Notes: generated by a model from the sequence alone, not told the origin. Positions 36,018 to 45,336 are shown, counted from the first letter of the stretch. The stretch is DNA of 49,151 bases from Phocaeicola sp. (GCA_029257865.1 JARIAN010000121.1:1-49151); one strand, 5' to 3'. Numbers and translations are program-made.

Positions 36018-37334
36018 TTAGTTTCTTAAAGCAGCTTTACTTCTCATGTGGAAGTCAGCTGAAGAGTTGTTAGTGTCTTTATAAATGATTTTAGCTCCAT
36101 TCTTAATAGAAGCCTCAGCATCAATTGCGCTTGGGTCTGTAGAACCTTCTACGCCTAAACTGTAGTTATATACAAGTTTTCCTTCATTTTCAGCAATAGC
36201 TTCTGTCGCTTCCTTGTCTACATTTCTATAAACAGTATACCCCATACCTCTGGTAAACTCAACAGAGCCTGCATCGACAGATGAGAGTAAACGTTTCTTG
36301 TTATCTGGCTTACCTTTGCAGAAAACTTCTACACCATCTACAATCCATTCTACCGGTACCTTCTTACGACCCATCTCAGGTTTACCATTATAATTATTGG
36401 TAGTAGCAGGATCTTCTACAAACGATTTCAAATCTGTTCCTTGCGGGCGGAATACAAAAAATGCAGGACTGAACTGACTCAAAGGCCATGCATTCCCCAA
36501 ACCATACTTATACGCTTTAAGATAATTTTCTACAGGAATACCTTCAAAAGGCGATGGGTAGTAGTTGGGATTATTGAAATCTTCAGTATCATAGAAACAA
36601 TAATAATCCTTATTAGCTAAATTTACAGACTTACTGTAAGTTCCGGTGTGATCAATAGCTCCCGACATGGCAATAACCAACTGTTCTCCAGCTTTGAGAA
36701 GTACTTCTTTTTGAAAATACCATACAGCCACACCGGCAGGAATCCATCCATCCTGAGCATAAAACAACGCCCCATTTACATAGTCATTGTTAGACCCGTG
36801 AGCATTGAATGGATTGACCATAGCCAACGCATAATCACTCAAGTCAAGTGTTTCTGTAGAATTGTTATACAAGGTTACATACTGATCTGTTGCAAAAACT
36901 CCCGAACCATCATCCTTAGGACATCCACCAACATATAATTCCTTAATAACAACAGAAGCGCCAGCTGATGCCACCAACTGAATCTCCGCTTCAGAATCAG
37001 AAGGACCAACAGTTACTGCACTATTAAGGCCATTATACTGAATGACTGCTGCACCTTCAACCCGCTTATCGGAAGCAGACGCTTCATATAATCCCTGAGG
37101 AACCTGAAAAACAGCTATACCTGCCTGATCTGTCAATTGGTTAAAGACACTTCCTGCAGAAACGTTTTTCAGTTTGACTTCTACACCGGCAGAAGGCTGC
37201 ACTTTCGAATCTGCCGGATAAACCAATTTGATTTTAACGTTACTTACCTGGTAAGACATACCATCATCATCACTGCATGAACTGACTGCAAAAGTCAGAA
37301 ACAATGCCAAGAATGCAAAAAACATTTTTTTCAT
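36018..37334 (-). CDS. DUF4876-type lipoprotein, predicted surface-exposed
   Basis: 438 residues. Lipobox VSSC (Cys20) followed by SDDDG. A Ser-Asp-Asp-rich stretch right after the lipidated Cys is the surface-export signal described for Bacteroidetes, so it probably faces outward. Residues about 30-120 look like an Ig/carboxypeptidase-regulatory domain, and about 125-230 resemble a lamin-tail-type domain (IKELYVGG, QYVTLYNNSTETLDLSDYAL). It follows the TonB receptor by 4 bases, as SusD-like or other capture proteins do, but it is not SusD-like in sequence. Confidence 0.75.
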   Translation of the reverse strand: MKKMFFAFLALFLTFAVSSCSDDDGMSYQVSNVKIKLVYPADSKVQPSAGVEVKLKNVSAGSVFNQLTDQAGIAVFQVPQGLYEASASDKRVEGAAVIQYNGLNSAVTVGPSDSEAEIQLVASAGASVVIKELYVGGCPKDDGSGVFATDQYVTLYNNSTETLDLSDYALAMVNPFNAHGSNNDYVNGALFYAQDGWIPAGVAVWYFQKEVLLKAGEQLVIAMSGAIDHTGTYSKSVNLANKDYYCFYDTEDFNNPNYYPSPFEGIPVENYLKAYKYGLGNAWPLSQFSPAFFVFRPQGTDLKSFVEDPATTNNYNGKPEMGRKKVPVEWIVDGVEVFCKGKPDNKKRLLSSVDAGSVEFTRGMGYTVYRNVDKEATEAIAENEGKLVYNYSLGVEGSTDPSAIDAEASIKNGAKIIYKDTNNSSADFHMRSKAALRN

Positions 37335-37338
37335 TTCG

Positions 37339-40275
37339 CTATAGTTTTAATTTAAATGATATTCCATAATTAAAGGGAGTAACCAATGACGAATCGTACA
37401 AGCTGATTCGATTACCTGTTTCACGTTCTTTGACCTTCTGCAAGGAATACAAGAAATTATCCGCAAAAAAAGATACAGTCAGGTATTTACCGATTTCTTT
37501 GGTTACATTCAAATTCACTGCATAATAAGGAGAGTAACCCTGTTTTCTGAACATATACCCTGTATTGCTCTTCACTACTAGTTTACTCAACTCATTGTAT
37601 AAGTTCTTGTCGTGTGTAGAAGCCCAAACATACTTCTCCATAAAAGGAATCTTGGTTTGCATATCCTCTCTCGATACATAATACAACGGGTAAGTGGCTA
37701 TGAAATGATTGCCCGAGTAAATGTCCGATTGAGAGGCAGAAGGAAGATAATCTCCTTTTGAGTCCAACACATAGCTGCGTGTTCCACCCTTATACTCACT
37801 CAAATTCTGACGCGTATTCAAGAATGTAGCTTCCACTCTAAACGAGAAAATCATCTTGATTTTAGGTACGTGAGTTATCAAGGTCAAATTAGTATGTAAT
37901 CTGTTCGATTCAAATCCATTATAATTCACATCTCCACCTACGTAATATCCAATATATGGATAAGGTTGCCCATCTAATCCTCTCAGACTATTGGTTGCCG
38001 GAGTCACCACATCATTGATACCTTTGTAATGGTAATACTTTCCATCCAAACGAATAGAGGTGTTTAATGCCTTGATACGATCAAAATCAAAGACCCATTC
38101 CAATCCCCATCTAGAGGAAGAAGAACCATTTATCGTCATGTTGGTGGCCTGAAAATCTTTCATCACCTTATAGTCTAAAGAAACAGCAGGATGCTTTCCT
38201 GTGCGGTCGGAAACTGTTACAATCCCTGTCTGACGGTCTATCTGATATACTCTATCTGAAGATGGTATAGGACAATGATTTAACGCACTCTGGTCTGTCA
38301 TCTTATAGTCGAAAGGAGTAAAGACCTTAGTAGAGTTATAAGTATCTTTCATGCCGTTATGAAAGAAAGACACCGACATACGAACACCTTTAAAACGTAA
38401 GTCAACACCCGCTTCGCGCATTACATTATATTGCCAGTTTAAATCTGGATTATATAAAGGAGACACTGGATGGGTATGATAAGCATAATAGCTAGTGCCA
38501 TCTGCCATCGTACCTGAAGCAAAGGCCAACCGGTCTACATATATTTCTCTCGGATAAAGAATTTCGAAAGACGGAAGTTTGACTGCTTTTCCCCAACCGG
38601 CTCTCAAGGTAGCTCCACGGAAAAAGCCTTCTTCTTTCTCAGCAAACTGATATCTTCCACTCACACGGGGAGACAGACTGGAAACAGTGCCATACTCAGT
38701 ATTCTTGATAAAAGTAAAATCGCCTCTCAATCCACCTTTAACCTGCAGAGAAGTAGCTCCCAACGGAATAACAAGTTCTTCTTCTGCATAGACAGCCAGA
38801 TTGTTTACAAAAGGCAAATTATCATAACGATACTCTCTCCAAGTAGGAGCTGTAGCCATTTCTGCATAATATTCTCCTTTACCTAAATTACCATCTCCTT
38901 TCCAGTCGGCTCCTGCCAACAAGTTACTGGTAACCTTACCTAATTGATGATTCCAACGCGCTTTCAAATAAGCAGCATAGTTCAACGGACGATTATCTGT
39001 ATGGTTCGTAATATACCAATACCCTGTAGGTAACAACACAATTGGGGCATCGGGATTATCTTCATATTTCTGCGCCACATGATAGCCTTCCGTGGTAACG
39101 TGCAGAGCTGGAATAGAAGATGATGCCGACTTGTTAATTCTTTCTTCTTTCTTATTATTAGTGTAAGAGACCGAAGCCCCCCACCTTAAATTGGTAAGCC
39201 ACTTCGAATTTATCCGATAATTAAAAGACAAACTACTCCACAAAGCATTGTTACGGTATTTGCTATATGTTTCCTTGAATGCATCTGGGTCCGACTCAGA
39301 ATTATACCCTCCTATATTCCCATTTACACTCCAGTCAACAGAAAGGCTTTTTCCTGACGAAGAGTGAAACGTATTGGAGTACTTGGCCCCCAAGGCATTT
39401 CTTACATAAGAAGTATAAGGCGATGCTATATCAGATATAGAACGGGTTCGCTCATACGAAAGATTCAGCACACCAGCCTTGCCTCCCAAATCAAGTCCTT
39501 TACTAATAGCATATAGTTGAGTATGAGGACGAACAGCCACATCAACAATCAATGGGCTTTTTCCTTTTCGAGTTATAATTTTAACAACACCATTACTTAA
39601 ATCACCATATTCTACTGAAGGAACTCCAGAAATTACTTCTATACGTTCAACATTACTGTTGCCTATATTTCTCAAATCTGCACCATCTGTTGATGTTGCA
39701 CTGGCATTTCCAGAAAGTCTGACACCATCCATTTCTACAACTGTACCAAAAGACGGATTACCCATCTCCTGACTATAGCCACGCAAAATAGCAGTCTGAC
39801 CTCCTGATGTAAGGCTCTTAGCTTTGTAAGTTTGCTCACCAGGTAACAAACTCAATGCATCTTTTACACTTACACTCTGTAAATGATCTAATGCTGTTCG
39901 ATTTAATGTATATGCAGTAGTCGCTTCTGTAGCCTTTCTTTCAGCAGTAACAGTCACCCCATCAAGTGCAAGCGTCATTTCTGACAAAAAGACTTTTACA
40001 TTCTCTTGATCAGACTTGATATTCAAAGACAGATGGTATTCTGCATACCCTAGGCACTTAACAGATGCCAGCACTTTTCCTTTAGGTAAATGATTCAATA
40101 CAAACCGCCCTTCAGAATCAGTCACTGTACCAACCCCACTGCCTTCTATCCATAATGTTGCATACTCTATCGGTTCTTTTGATTGACTATTGAGAACTGT
40201 ACCAGACACCTTATAACCTTGTCCAAATAAAGCCGGACAAACAAACATTGAAACTATTAAATTAAGCCCTCTCAT
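37339..40275 (-). CDS. TonB-dependent outer-membrane receptor
   Basis: 978 residues. Signal peptide, then a carboxypeptidase-regulatory-like domain (about 20-105), plug domain (about 115-235, with SVKDALSLLPG and GVPSVEYGDLSNGVVKIITRKG), and a barrel to the C-terminus (YGISFKLKL). It is the first gene of the eight-gene operon. No SusD partner is present, unlike glycan systems. The imported ligand is unknown. A -7 box lies at 40295-40302 and the leader is about 13 bases. Confidence 0.9.
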   Translation of the reverse strand: MRGLNLIVSMFVCPALFGQGYKVSGTVLNSQSKEPIEYATLWIEGSGVGTVTDSEGRFVLNHLPKGKVLASVKCLGYAEYHLSLNIKSDQENVKVFLSEMTLALDGVTVTAERKATEATTAYTLNRTALDHLQSVSVKDALSLLPGEQTYKAKSLTSGGQTAILRGYSQEMGNPSFGTVVEMDGVRLSGNASATSTDGADLRNIGNSNVERIEVISGVPSVEYGDLSNGVVKIITRKGKSPLIVDVAVRPHTQLYAISKGLDLGGKAGVLNLSYERTRSISDIASPYTSYVRNALGAKYSNTFHSSSGKSLSVDWSVNGNIGGYNSESDPDAFKETYSKYRNNALWSSLSFNYRINSKWLTNLRWGASVSYTNNKKEERINKSASSSIPALHVTTEGYHVAQKYEDNPDAPIVLLPTGYWYITNHTDNRPLNYAAYLKARWNHQLGKVTSNLLAGADWKGDGNLGKGEYYAEMATAPTWREYRYDNLPFVNNLAVYAEEELVIPLGATSLQVKGGLRGDFTFIKNTEYGTVSSLSPRVSGRYQFAEKEEGFFRGATLRAGWGKAVKLPSFEILYPREIYVDRLAFASGTMADGTSYYAYHTHPVSPLYNPDLNWQYNVMREAGVDLRFKGVRMSVSFFHNGMKDTYNSTKVFTPFDYKMTDQSALNHCPIPSSDRVYQIDRQTGIVTVSDRTGKHPAVSLDYKVMKDFQATNMTINGSSSSRWGLEWVFDFDRIKALNTSIRLDGKYYHYKGINDVVTPATNSLRGLDGQPYPYIGYYVGGDVNYNGFESNRLHTNLTLITHVPKIKMIFSFRVEATFLNTRQNLSEYKGGTRSYVLDSKGDYLPSASQSDIYSGNHFIATYPLYYVSREDMQTKIPFMEKYVWASTHDKNLYNELSKLVVKSNTGYMFRKQGYSPYYAVNLNVTKEIGKYLTVSFFADNFLYSLQKVKERETGNRISLYDSSLVTPFNYGISFKLKL

Positions 40276-40294
40276 TTTAGAATCTTTAAGAATA

Positions 40295-40302
40295 CAAAAT
40301 TA
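40295..40302 (-). promoter_or_regulatory. -7 promoter box TAATTTTG of the TonB-receptor operon
   Basis: Exact TAnnTTTG match on the minus strand. A TTG at 40325-40323 sits 20 bases upstream at the -33 position. That element touches the first 29-bp repeat. Confidence 0.6.
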
Positions 40303-40323
40303 AATTCTATAGAACAACACTAC

Positions 40324-40352
40324 AATACCTAAAAGTAAGTATATTCACAAAC
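40324..40352 (+). repeat. 29-bp direct repeat, copy 1 (candidate operator)
   Basis: Starts AATACCTAAAAG and contains the core AAGTATATT. It matches copy 2 at 24 of 29 positions. Its near edge lies at the -33 position of the minus-strand operon promoter. Confidence 0.75.
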
Positions 40353-40387
40353 CTTGCTATAAATTAATTTGTGCATTTAACAAAAAA

Positions 40388-40416
40388 AATACCTATAAAC
40401 AAGTATATTTATAAAC
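40388..40416 (+). repeat. 29-bp direct repeat, copy 2 (candidate operator)
   Basis: Starts AATACCTATAAA and shares the core AAGTATATT. It starts 64 bases after copy 1, about six helical turns. Its end is 20 bases before the plus-strand -7 box at 40437, near the -33 position. It also holds a TATAAA/TTTATA inverted pair not kept in copy 1. Confidence 0.75.
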
Positions 40417-40436
40417 TATCATATCAATAATTTTTA

Positions 40437-40444
40437 TATCTTTG
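40437..40444 (+). promoter_or_regulatory. -7 promoter box TATCTTTG of the small lipoprotein gene
   Basis: Exact TAnnTTTG match; predicted start near 40451, about 26 bases before the ATG at 40477. Confidence 0.6.
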
Positions 40445-40476
40445 ATAAATTAATCGATTTACAATTTAAAGATGAG

Positions 40477-40926
40477 ATGATGAAAACAAAAATTATCGGA
40501 TTGATTCTCTGCATCGGACTTATTACCGCTTGCAGTAATTCAAACAAGACTCAAAATAAAGAGCCTCAAACCATAAATAGACCACAGAATGCAATTGGTG
40601 GTTGTGATGCAGCAATGGGATATACCTATTCCAAGCTATTAGACAAAAAAATCAGAACTTTTGAAGTTGGAATTAAAGTACTTCCAATTGATGAAGGATC
40701 TTCTATGGTATTGGCTGGATACTTAGTTTTATCACCCGACTCCAACAAGATTGAAATGTTCTTACCGGGAGAATCTATGATTTTGGATCAGAAAAGACAA
40801 AACAAAGAAGAGGCTATTTGGGAAACAAATTCAAAAGAAACTTATAAGGTAGAATTCGTAAAAGGTATATGGAAAATATTCAAAGAGAAACAACTCATCT
40901 ATTCATCGGAAGAAACTAAAAAATAA
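40477..40926 (+). CDS. Small lipoprotein divergent from the TonB operon
   Basis: 149 residues (ATG at 40477 or 40480). Lipobox LITAC, then an Asn/Lys/Gln-rich linker, then a domain of about 110 residues starting IGGCDAAMGYTYS. No family recognised. The pattern of alternating strands near VLAGYLVLSPDSNKIEMFLPG suggests a small beta-rich domain. The residues after Cys (SNSNK) do not match the surface-export signal. Because it shares a promoter region and repeats with the receptor operon, joint regulation is likely. Confidence 0.7.
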   Translation: MMKTKIIGLILCIGLITACSNSNKTQNKEPQTINRPQNAIGGCDAAMGYTYSKLLDKKIRTFEVGIKVLPIDEGSSMVLAGYLVLSPDSNKIEMFLPGESMILDQKRQNKEEAIWETNSKETYKVEFVKGIWKIFKEKQLIYSSEETKK

Positions 40927-41349
40927 CAATTCTCCTAATATAATATAGGTAGGTCAAGTATGCAAAAGCCGCATTGAGTGGAGTTGACTACATACTTACC
41001 AAATACAATGCATCATTGATTTTAAATTCATGGGAGGTTAAAACCGATATCATCAAGTAAGAAATTGACAATACAATTTAGAAAAATTGGGGAAATAATC
41101 GGCGAAAATCTCAAAAATATAAAGAAGAGCAAGGACTAGAATAAATTGTCTGATTGTTTTTCAGAAGATGAAGGAGTCTGTTTCGAATACAATGAAAACA
41201 GGCTCCTTCATCTTTTTGTCTTTAATGTTTATTGTATTTTCTCAAAACTTACTATACACTTCTAAAGAATAATTTAGAACATTTTGATATTTATAAAACA
41301 TGACAATAAGATTATAAAGTTCAATGTCCGGAATATAGAAAAAAAGCTA
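40927..41349. other. Intergenic region with possible decayed coding remnant
   Basis: Two stop-free stretches, 40953-41060 and about 41027-41139, read in different frames and overlap. The first translates to a plausible peptide (KYAKAALSGVDYILTKYNAS in part); the second ends in IGEIIGENLKNIKK. Neither has a start codon of its own. They could be one frameshifted, truncated gene end or chance. A terminator follows at 41165-41217. Nothing else is recognised before the trxB promoter. Confidence 0.3.
41165..41217 (+). terminator. Intrinsic terminator
   Basis: Long stem, 41165-41183 with 41196-41214 (AAGATGAAGGAG... / ...CTCCTTCATCTT), one G-U pair and a 12-base loop, followed by T's. It lies about 240 bases after the small lipoprotein gene and isolates trxB. 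Confidence 0.88.
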
Positions 41350-41357
41350 TATCTTTG
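41350..41357 (+). promoter_or_regulatory. -7 promoter box TATCTTTG for trxB
   Basis: Exact TAnnTTTG match; predicted start near 41364, about 34 bases before the ATG at 41398. Confidence 0.6.
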
Positions 41358-41397
41358 TTCAATATTTATTAGAATCATTTTAAATAACATTATAATT

Positions 41398-42345
41398 ATG
41401 ACAACTGAACATGTTAAATGCTTGATCATTGGATCAGGCCCTGCAGGATATACTGCTGCCATCTATACAAGTCGTGCTAACATTTCACCGGTACTATACG
41501 AAGGAATACAACCAGGTGGACAGCTCACCATCACCACTGAAGTAGAAAACTTTCCTGGCTATCCAGAAGGAGTGACGGGACCTGTACTAATGGATGACTT
41601 GAAAAAGCAAGCCCTCCGATTTGGGGCAGACATTCGTAGCGGATTAATCACTAAAGCAGATTTAGGCCAAGCCCCTTACAGATTCCTGATTGACGACGAA
41701 AAAGAAATCACAGCTGACACTGTTATCATTTCAACTGGAGCTACAGCCAAATATCTAGGCTTGGAAGATGAAAAGAAATATGCAGGTTTGGGAGTTAGTG
41801 CTTGTGCTACTTGTGACGGTTTCTTCTATCGCAAAAAGGTAGTGGCCGTAGTAGGCGGTGGGGATACAGCCTGTGAAGAAGCTATCTATCTGGCTGGCTT
41901 GGCAAAACAAGTATATCTCGTGGTGCGTAAATCGTTCCTTCGCGCTTCAAAAATCATGCAGGAACGCGTATTGAACCACCCAAACATAACTGTATTGTTT
42001 GAACATAATGCTATCGGCCTGTACGGTGACAATGGAGTAGAAGGCATGCACGTAGTAAAACGTATGGGAGAAGCCGATGAAGAACGCTATGATGTAGCAA
42101 TCGATGGATTCTTCTTGGCTATTGGACATCAGCCTAACTCTGCTATATTCAAACCATGGATCAAGACTGACGAGACAGGCTATATCTTGACAGAAGGAAA
42201 CTCTCCACGTACAGGCATTCCTGGAGTCTTTGCTGCTGGCGATGTGGCAGACCCTCATTACCGCCAGGCTATTACTGCAGCTGGAAGCGGTTGTAAAGCT
42301 GCCATCGAAGCAGAACGTTATCTCTCAACCAATGAACTTCTTTAA
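41398..42345 (+). CDS. trxB: Thioredoxin reductase
   Basis: Reduces thioredoxin with NADPH. 315 residues from ATG 41398; the open frame extends 38 codons further upstream, but that part spans the promoter and is not coding. FAD site GSGPAGYTAA, active-site Cys136-A-T-Cys139 with DG after it, NADPH motif GGGDTACEEA, and the C-terminal FAD segment GVFAAGDVAD. All key residues are present. The M16 peptidase gene follows 14 bases later, so the two are probably one transcript. Confidence 0.96.
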   Translation: MTTEHVKCLIIGSGPAGYTAAIYTSRANISPVLYEGIQPGGQLTITTEVENFPGYPEGVTGPVLMDDLKKQALRFGADIRSGLITKADLGQAPYRFLIDDEKEITADTVIISTGATAKYLGLEDEKKYAGLGVSACATCDGFFYRKKVVAVVGGGDTACEEAIYLAGLAKQVYLVVRKSFLRASKIMQERVLNHPNITVLFEHNAIGLYGDNGVEGMHVVKRMGEADEERYDVAIDGFFLAIGHQPNSAIFKPWIKTDETGYILTEGNSPRTGIPGVFAAGDVADPHYRQAITAAGSGCKAAIEAERYLSTNELL

Positions 42346-42359
42346 TCAAAACAACCAAC

Positions 42360-45173
42360 ATGAATCATTTAATCAGAAAATCATTTATAGCCGTACTGCT
42401 CACTAGTAGTACTGCGGTAGCTATGGCACAGCAGATGCCTCCTATTCCTACAGACCCCAACGTGAAAATTGGCAAATTGGAAAACGGGCTGACTTATTAT
42501 ATCCGCCACAATGAATTGCCTAAAAAACAGGCCGACTTTTATATTGCTCAACAAGTAGGTTCTATCTTGGAAGAAGACCATCAGCGTGGATTGGCTCACT
42601 TCTTGGAGCACATGTGCTTTAACGGTACAACGAACTTTCCAGGCAACTCGCTGAGAGAGTATTTGGAATCTATCGGAGTGAAATTCGGAGTAAATCTGAA
42701 CGCTTATACTTCTGTAGATGAAACAGTGTATAACATTTCCAATGTACCAGTCATCAGAGAAGGTATTGTGGACTCTTGTCTGCTTATTTTGCACGACTGG
42801 GCCAACGACTTGACACTAGACCCAAAGGAAATTGACAAGGAACGTGGGGTAATCCACGAAGAATGGCGTACTCGCACCGGAGCAATGATGCGTATGTATG
42901 AAACCGCTTTCCCAAAAATGTTTGCTGGCAGCAAATATGCATACCGCTTGCCTATCGGCACTATGGAAGTTGTAGATAATTTCCCTCATAAAGCTTTGAG
43001 AGAGTATTACGAGAAGTGGTACCGCCCAGACTTACAGGGCATCATTGTAGTAGGTGATGTAGATGTCAACCAAATAGAAGAAAAAATAAAGAAGATGTTC
43101 GGCTCTATTGAAATGCCTGAAAATGCAGCTAAACGTGAATACTTCTTTATCCCTGACAACGAAGAGCCAATCATAACCATCAACAAAGACAAAGAACAGC
43201 AGAATACGCAGATTGCTGTATTCCATAAGCACAAACCTTTCCCTGCAGAAATGAAAAACCAAATGCCTTATTTGGCTTACAGCTTTATGGTAAATATGAC
43301 AGAGAATATGCTGAATGCTAGATTGTCTGAACTTACACAAACTGCTAACCCTCCATTTATCGCTTCTGGAGTAGCTAACACTGATTTTATTGTGTCAAAA
43401 ACCACACAAGCATACCAAGGTGTAGCCATTGCAAAAGATGACGCCATAGATACTGCACTGACTGCTTTACTTCGTGAATTTGCAAGAGCATGCCAGTTTG
43501 GATTTACTGCTGGAGAGTATGAACGTGCCAAAGCAGACTATCTGCGTGGCATTGAAAAAGCTTATAATGAGCGCAACAAGATGCAGAATGCAAGTTTTGT
43601 CAATCAATATGTAGCAAACTTCATTAACAAGGAACCTATCCCAAGTGTAGAGGATGAATTTGCCATCATGTCGCAGATCATCCCAAATATTCCATTGGAG
43701 CAAATCAATAAATTATTCAAATCTTTGGTTTCTGATAAGAATATGGTTGTAAGCCTATTCTGCCCTGATAAAGAAGGCATGAAATATCCTACTGAAGCTG
43801 AAATCAAAAAAATTATTGATGATGTGAAAGTGGAAAAGCTGGAACCTTATGTTGACAAAGTTTCAAACGAACCATTGTTGGCACAGGAACCAACTGCCGG
43901 AAAAGTAGTAAAATCTGAAAAAGGAGCATTTGGTTCTACTGTACTTACCCTCAGCAATGGAGTACGGGTAGTCTTGAAAAAAACAGACTTCAAGGCAGAT
44001 GAAATCAAAATGCAGTCATTCAGTAATGGTGGTAATTCTGTCTTCGACGACAAAGATGCATTGCAATTCTCTTTAATCGATCAAGTAGCATCATTGGGCG
44101 GATTGGGTAACTTCAACACAATTGACTTGCAAAAAGTACTGGCTGGAAAGATGGCCTCTACAGAAGCATCTGTACGTACCTTGACTGAAGCAGTAAACGG
44201 AGTTTGTACTCCTAAAGACTTGGAGACCATGTTGCAGCTTACCTATCTTTCATTCACTGCACCTCGCATGGATGAAACTGCATTTGAATCTTTCAAGAAC
44301 CGCTTGAAAGCCCAACTGGCGAATCTAAGTGCAAACCCAAACATCGCGTTTAATGACTCTATCACTAAGGGACTATACGGTAATAATCCACGTAACATCT
44401 CTATGAAAGCAGAGCTGGTAGATAAGATAGACTATCAACGTATCATGGAGTTGTATAAGGACCGTTTCAAAGATGCCAGCGACTTTACTTTCTTCTTGGT
44501 AGGTAATGTAGATGAGGCTACTGCTACCCCTCTTATTGAAAAATACCTGGGTTCTCTGCCATCTATCAACCGTAAAGAAACATTCACTGACCGAATGAAA
44601 ATGCGCGAAGGCACCTATAAAAATGTCTTCCACAAAGACCTTCAAACAGAAAAAGCAACCGTATTTATTGTACGTAGTGGTGACTGTCAATACAATCTCA
44701 AGAATAAATTGATGATGAACTTCTTGTCGCAACTACTCACCATGAAATATACTGAAACAGTACGTGAAGAAGAAGGTGCATCATACGGAGTTCAAGTGGG
44801 AGGCAGCGTAAGTAAATATCCTACAGCCAGTGCGGCTTTACAGATTTACTTCGACACTGACCCTAACAAGCGTGGCGACATGGTAAAACTGATAGACAAG
44901 GGATTAGAAGAATTCATTGCAAACGGACCTGATGCCGACGGACTGAAAAAAGTGAAAGAATATATGCTGAAGACCTACGAACAGAACCAAAAAGAAAATA
45001 GCTACTGGATGAATGCTCTTTACGCATACTATTGGGAAGGTCTGGACAATGCAACTGACTATGTAAATACAGTAAATAACATTACTGGAGCCGACTTGCA
45101 GAAGTTTGCCAAGAAATTGTTCTTACAGAAGAACCGCATCGAAGTCAGCATGACATCTGGTGACACTAAATAA
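42360..45173 (+). CDS. M16-family zinc metallopeptidase, periplasmic
   Basis: 937 residues with a signal peptide (cleavage near MAQ-Q). The N-terminal half holds the inverted zinc motif HFLEH (80-84) and the following conserved HEEWR region that supplies the third ligand. The second M16 half starts near residue 530 (LSNGVRVVLKK) and lacks the zinc motif, as in pitrilysin/PqqL-like enzymes whose second half is structural. Expected to degrade short peptides in the periplasm. Co-transcribed with trxB; a terminator lies 122 bases downstream. Confidence 0.92.
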   Translation: MNHLIRKSFIAVLLTSSTAVAMAQQMPPIPTDPNVKIGKLENGLTYYIRHNELPKKQADFYIAQQVGSILEEDHQRGLAHFLEHMCFNGTTNFPGNSLREYLESIGVKFGVNLNAYTSVDETVYNISNVPVIREGIVDSCLLILHDWANDLTLDPKEIDKERGVIHEEWRTRTGAMMRMYETAFPKMFAGSKYAYRLPIGTMEVVDNFPHKALREYYEKWYRPDLQGIIVVGDVDVNQIEEKIKKMFGSIEMPENAAKREYFFIPDNEEPIITINKDKEQQNTQIAVFHKHKPFPAEMKNQMPYLAYSFMVNMTENMLNARLSELTQTANPPFIASGVANTDFIVSKTTQAYQGVAIAKDDAIDTALTALLREFARACQFGFTAGEYERAKADYLRGIEKAYNERNKMQNASFVNQYVANFINKEPIPSVEDEFAIMSQIIPNIPLEQINKLFKSLVSDKNMVVSLFCPDKEGMKYPTEAEIKKIIDDVKVEKLEPYVDKVSNEPLLAQEPTAGKVVKSEKGAFGSTVLTLSNGVRVVLKKTDFKADEIKMQSFSNGGNSVFDDKDALQFSLIDQVASLGGLGNFNTIDLQKVLAGKMASTEASVRTLTEAVNGVCTPKDLETMLQLTYLSFTAPRMDETAFESFKNRLKAQLANLSANPNIAFNDSITKGLYGNNPRNISMKAELVDKIDYQRIMELYKDRFKDASDFTFFLVGNVDEATATPLIEKYLGSLPSINRKETFTDRMKMREGTYKNVFHKDLQTEKATVFIVRSGDCQYNLKNKLMMNFLSQLLTMKYTETVREEEGASYGVQVGGSVSKYPTASAALQIYFDTDPNKRGDMVKLIDKGLEEFIANGPDADGLKKVKEYMLKTYEQNQKENSYWMNALYAYYWEGLDNATDYVNTVNNITGADLQKFAKKLFLQKNRIEVSMTSGDTK

Positions 45174-45295
45174 GCATTATATGAATTAACTCATTAATGT
45201 AATCAAGAAAAACAGGAAACTGGCAACAAAACGAAATCCCATATATGAGAATAATCGTTTTGCCCAAATGATGATTTTTTCTTGGTGTAGCATTT

Positions 45296-45336
45296 AGGGC
45301 AGCTTACCTCCTCTTATTGGGGGTAAGCTGCCCTTT
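45296..45336 (+). terminator. Terminator of the trxB-M16 transcript
   Basis: Perfect 13-bp stem AGGGCAGCTTACC (45296-45308) / GGTAAGCTGCCCT (45322-45334) followed by a short T tract. Confidence 0.82.

Noticed and set aside
37339-40275. SusC-type glycan receptor of a polysaccharide utilisation locus
   Set aside because: There is no SusD-like gene, no glycoside hydrolase and no hybrid regulator nearby. The next gene is a DUF4876 lipoprotein.
40324-40416. Fur box pair
   Set aside because: The repeats are direct and lack the inverted GATAAT-type symmetry expected of a Fur site. Iron control is possible but not shown by the motif.
41284-41397. 38-codon upstream extension of trxB
   Set aside because: It crosses the -7 box at 41350, and the thioredoxin reductase family starts at the MTTEH-type N-terminus found at 41398.
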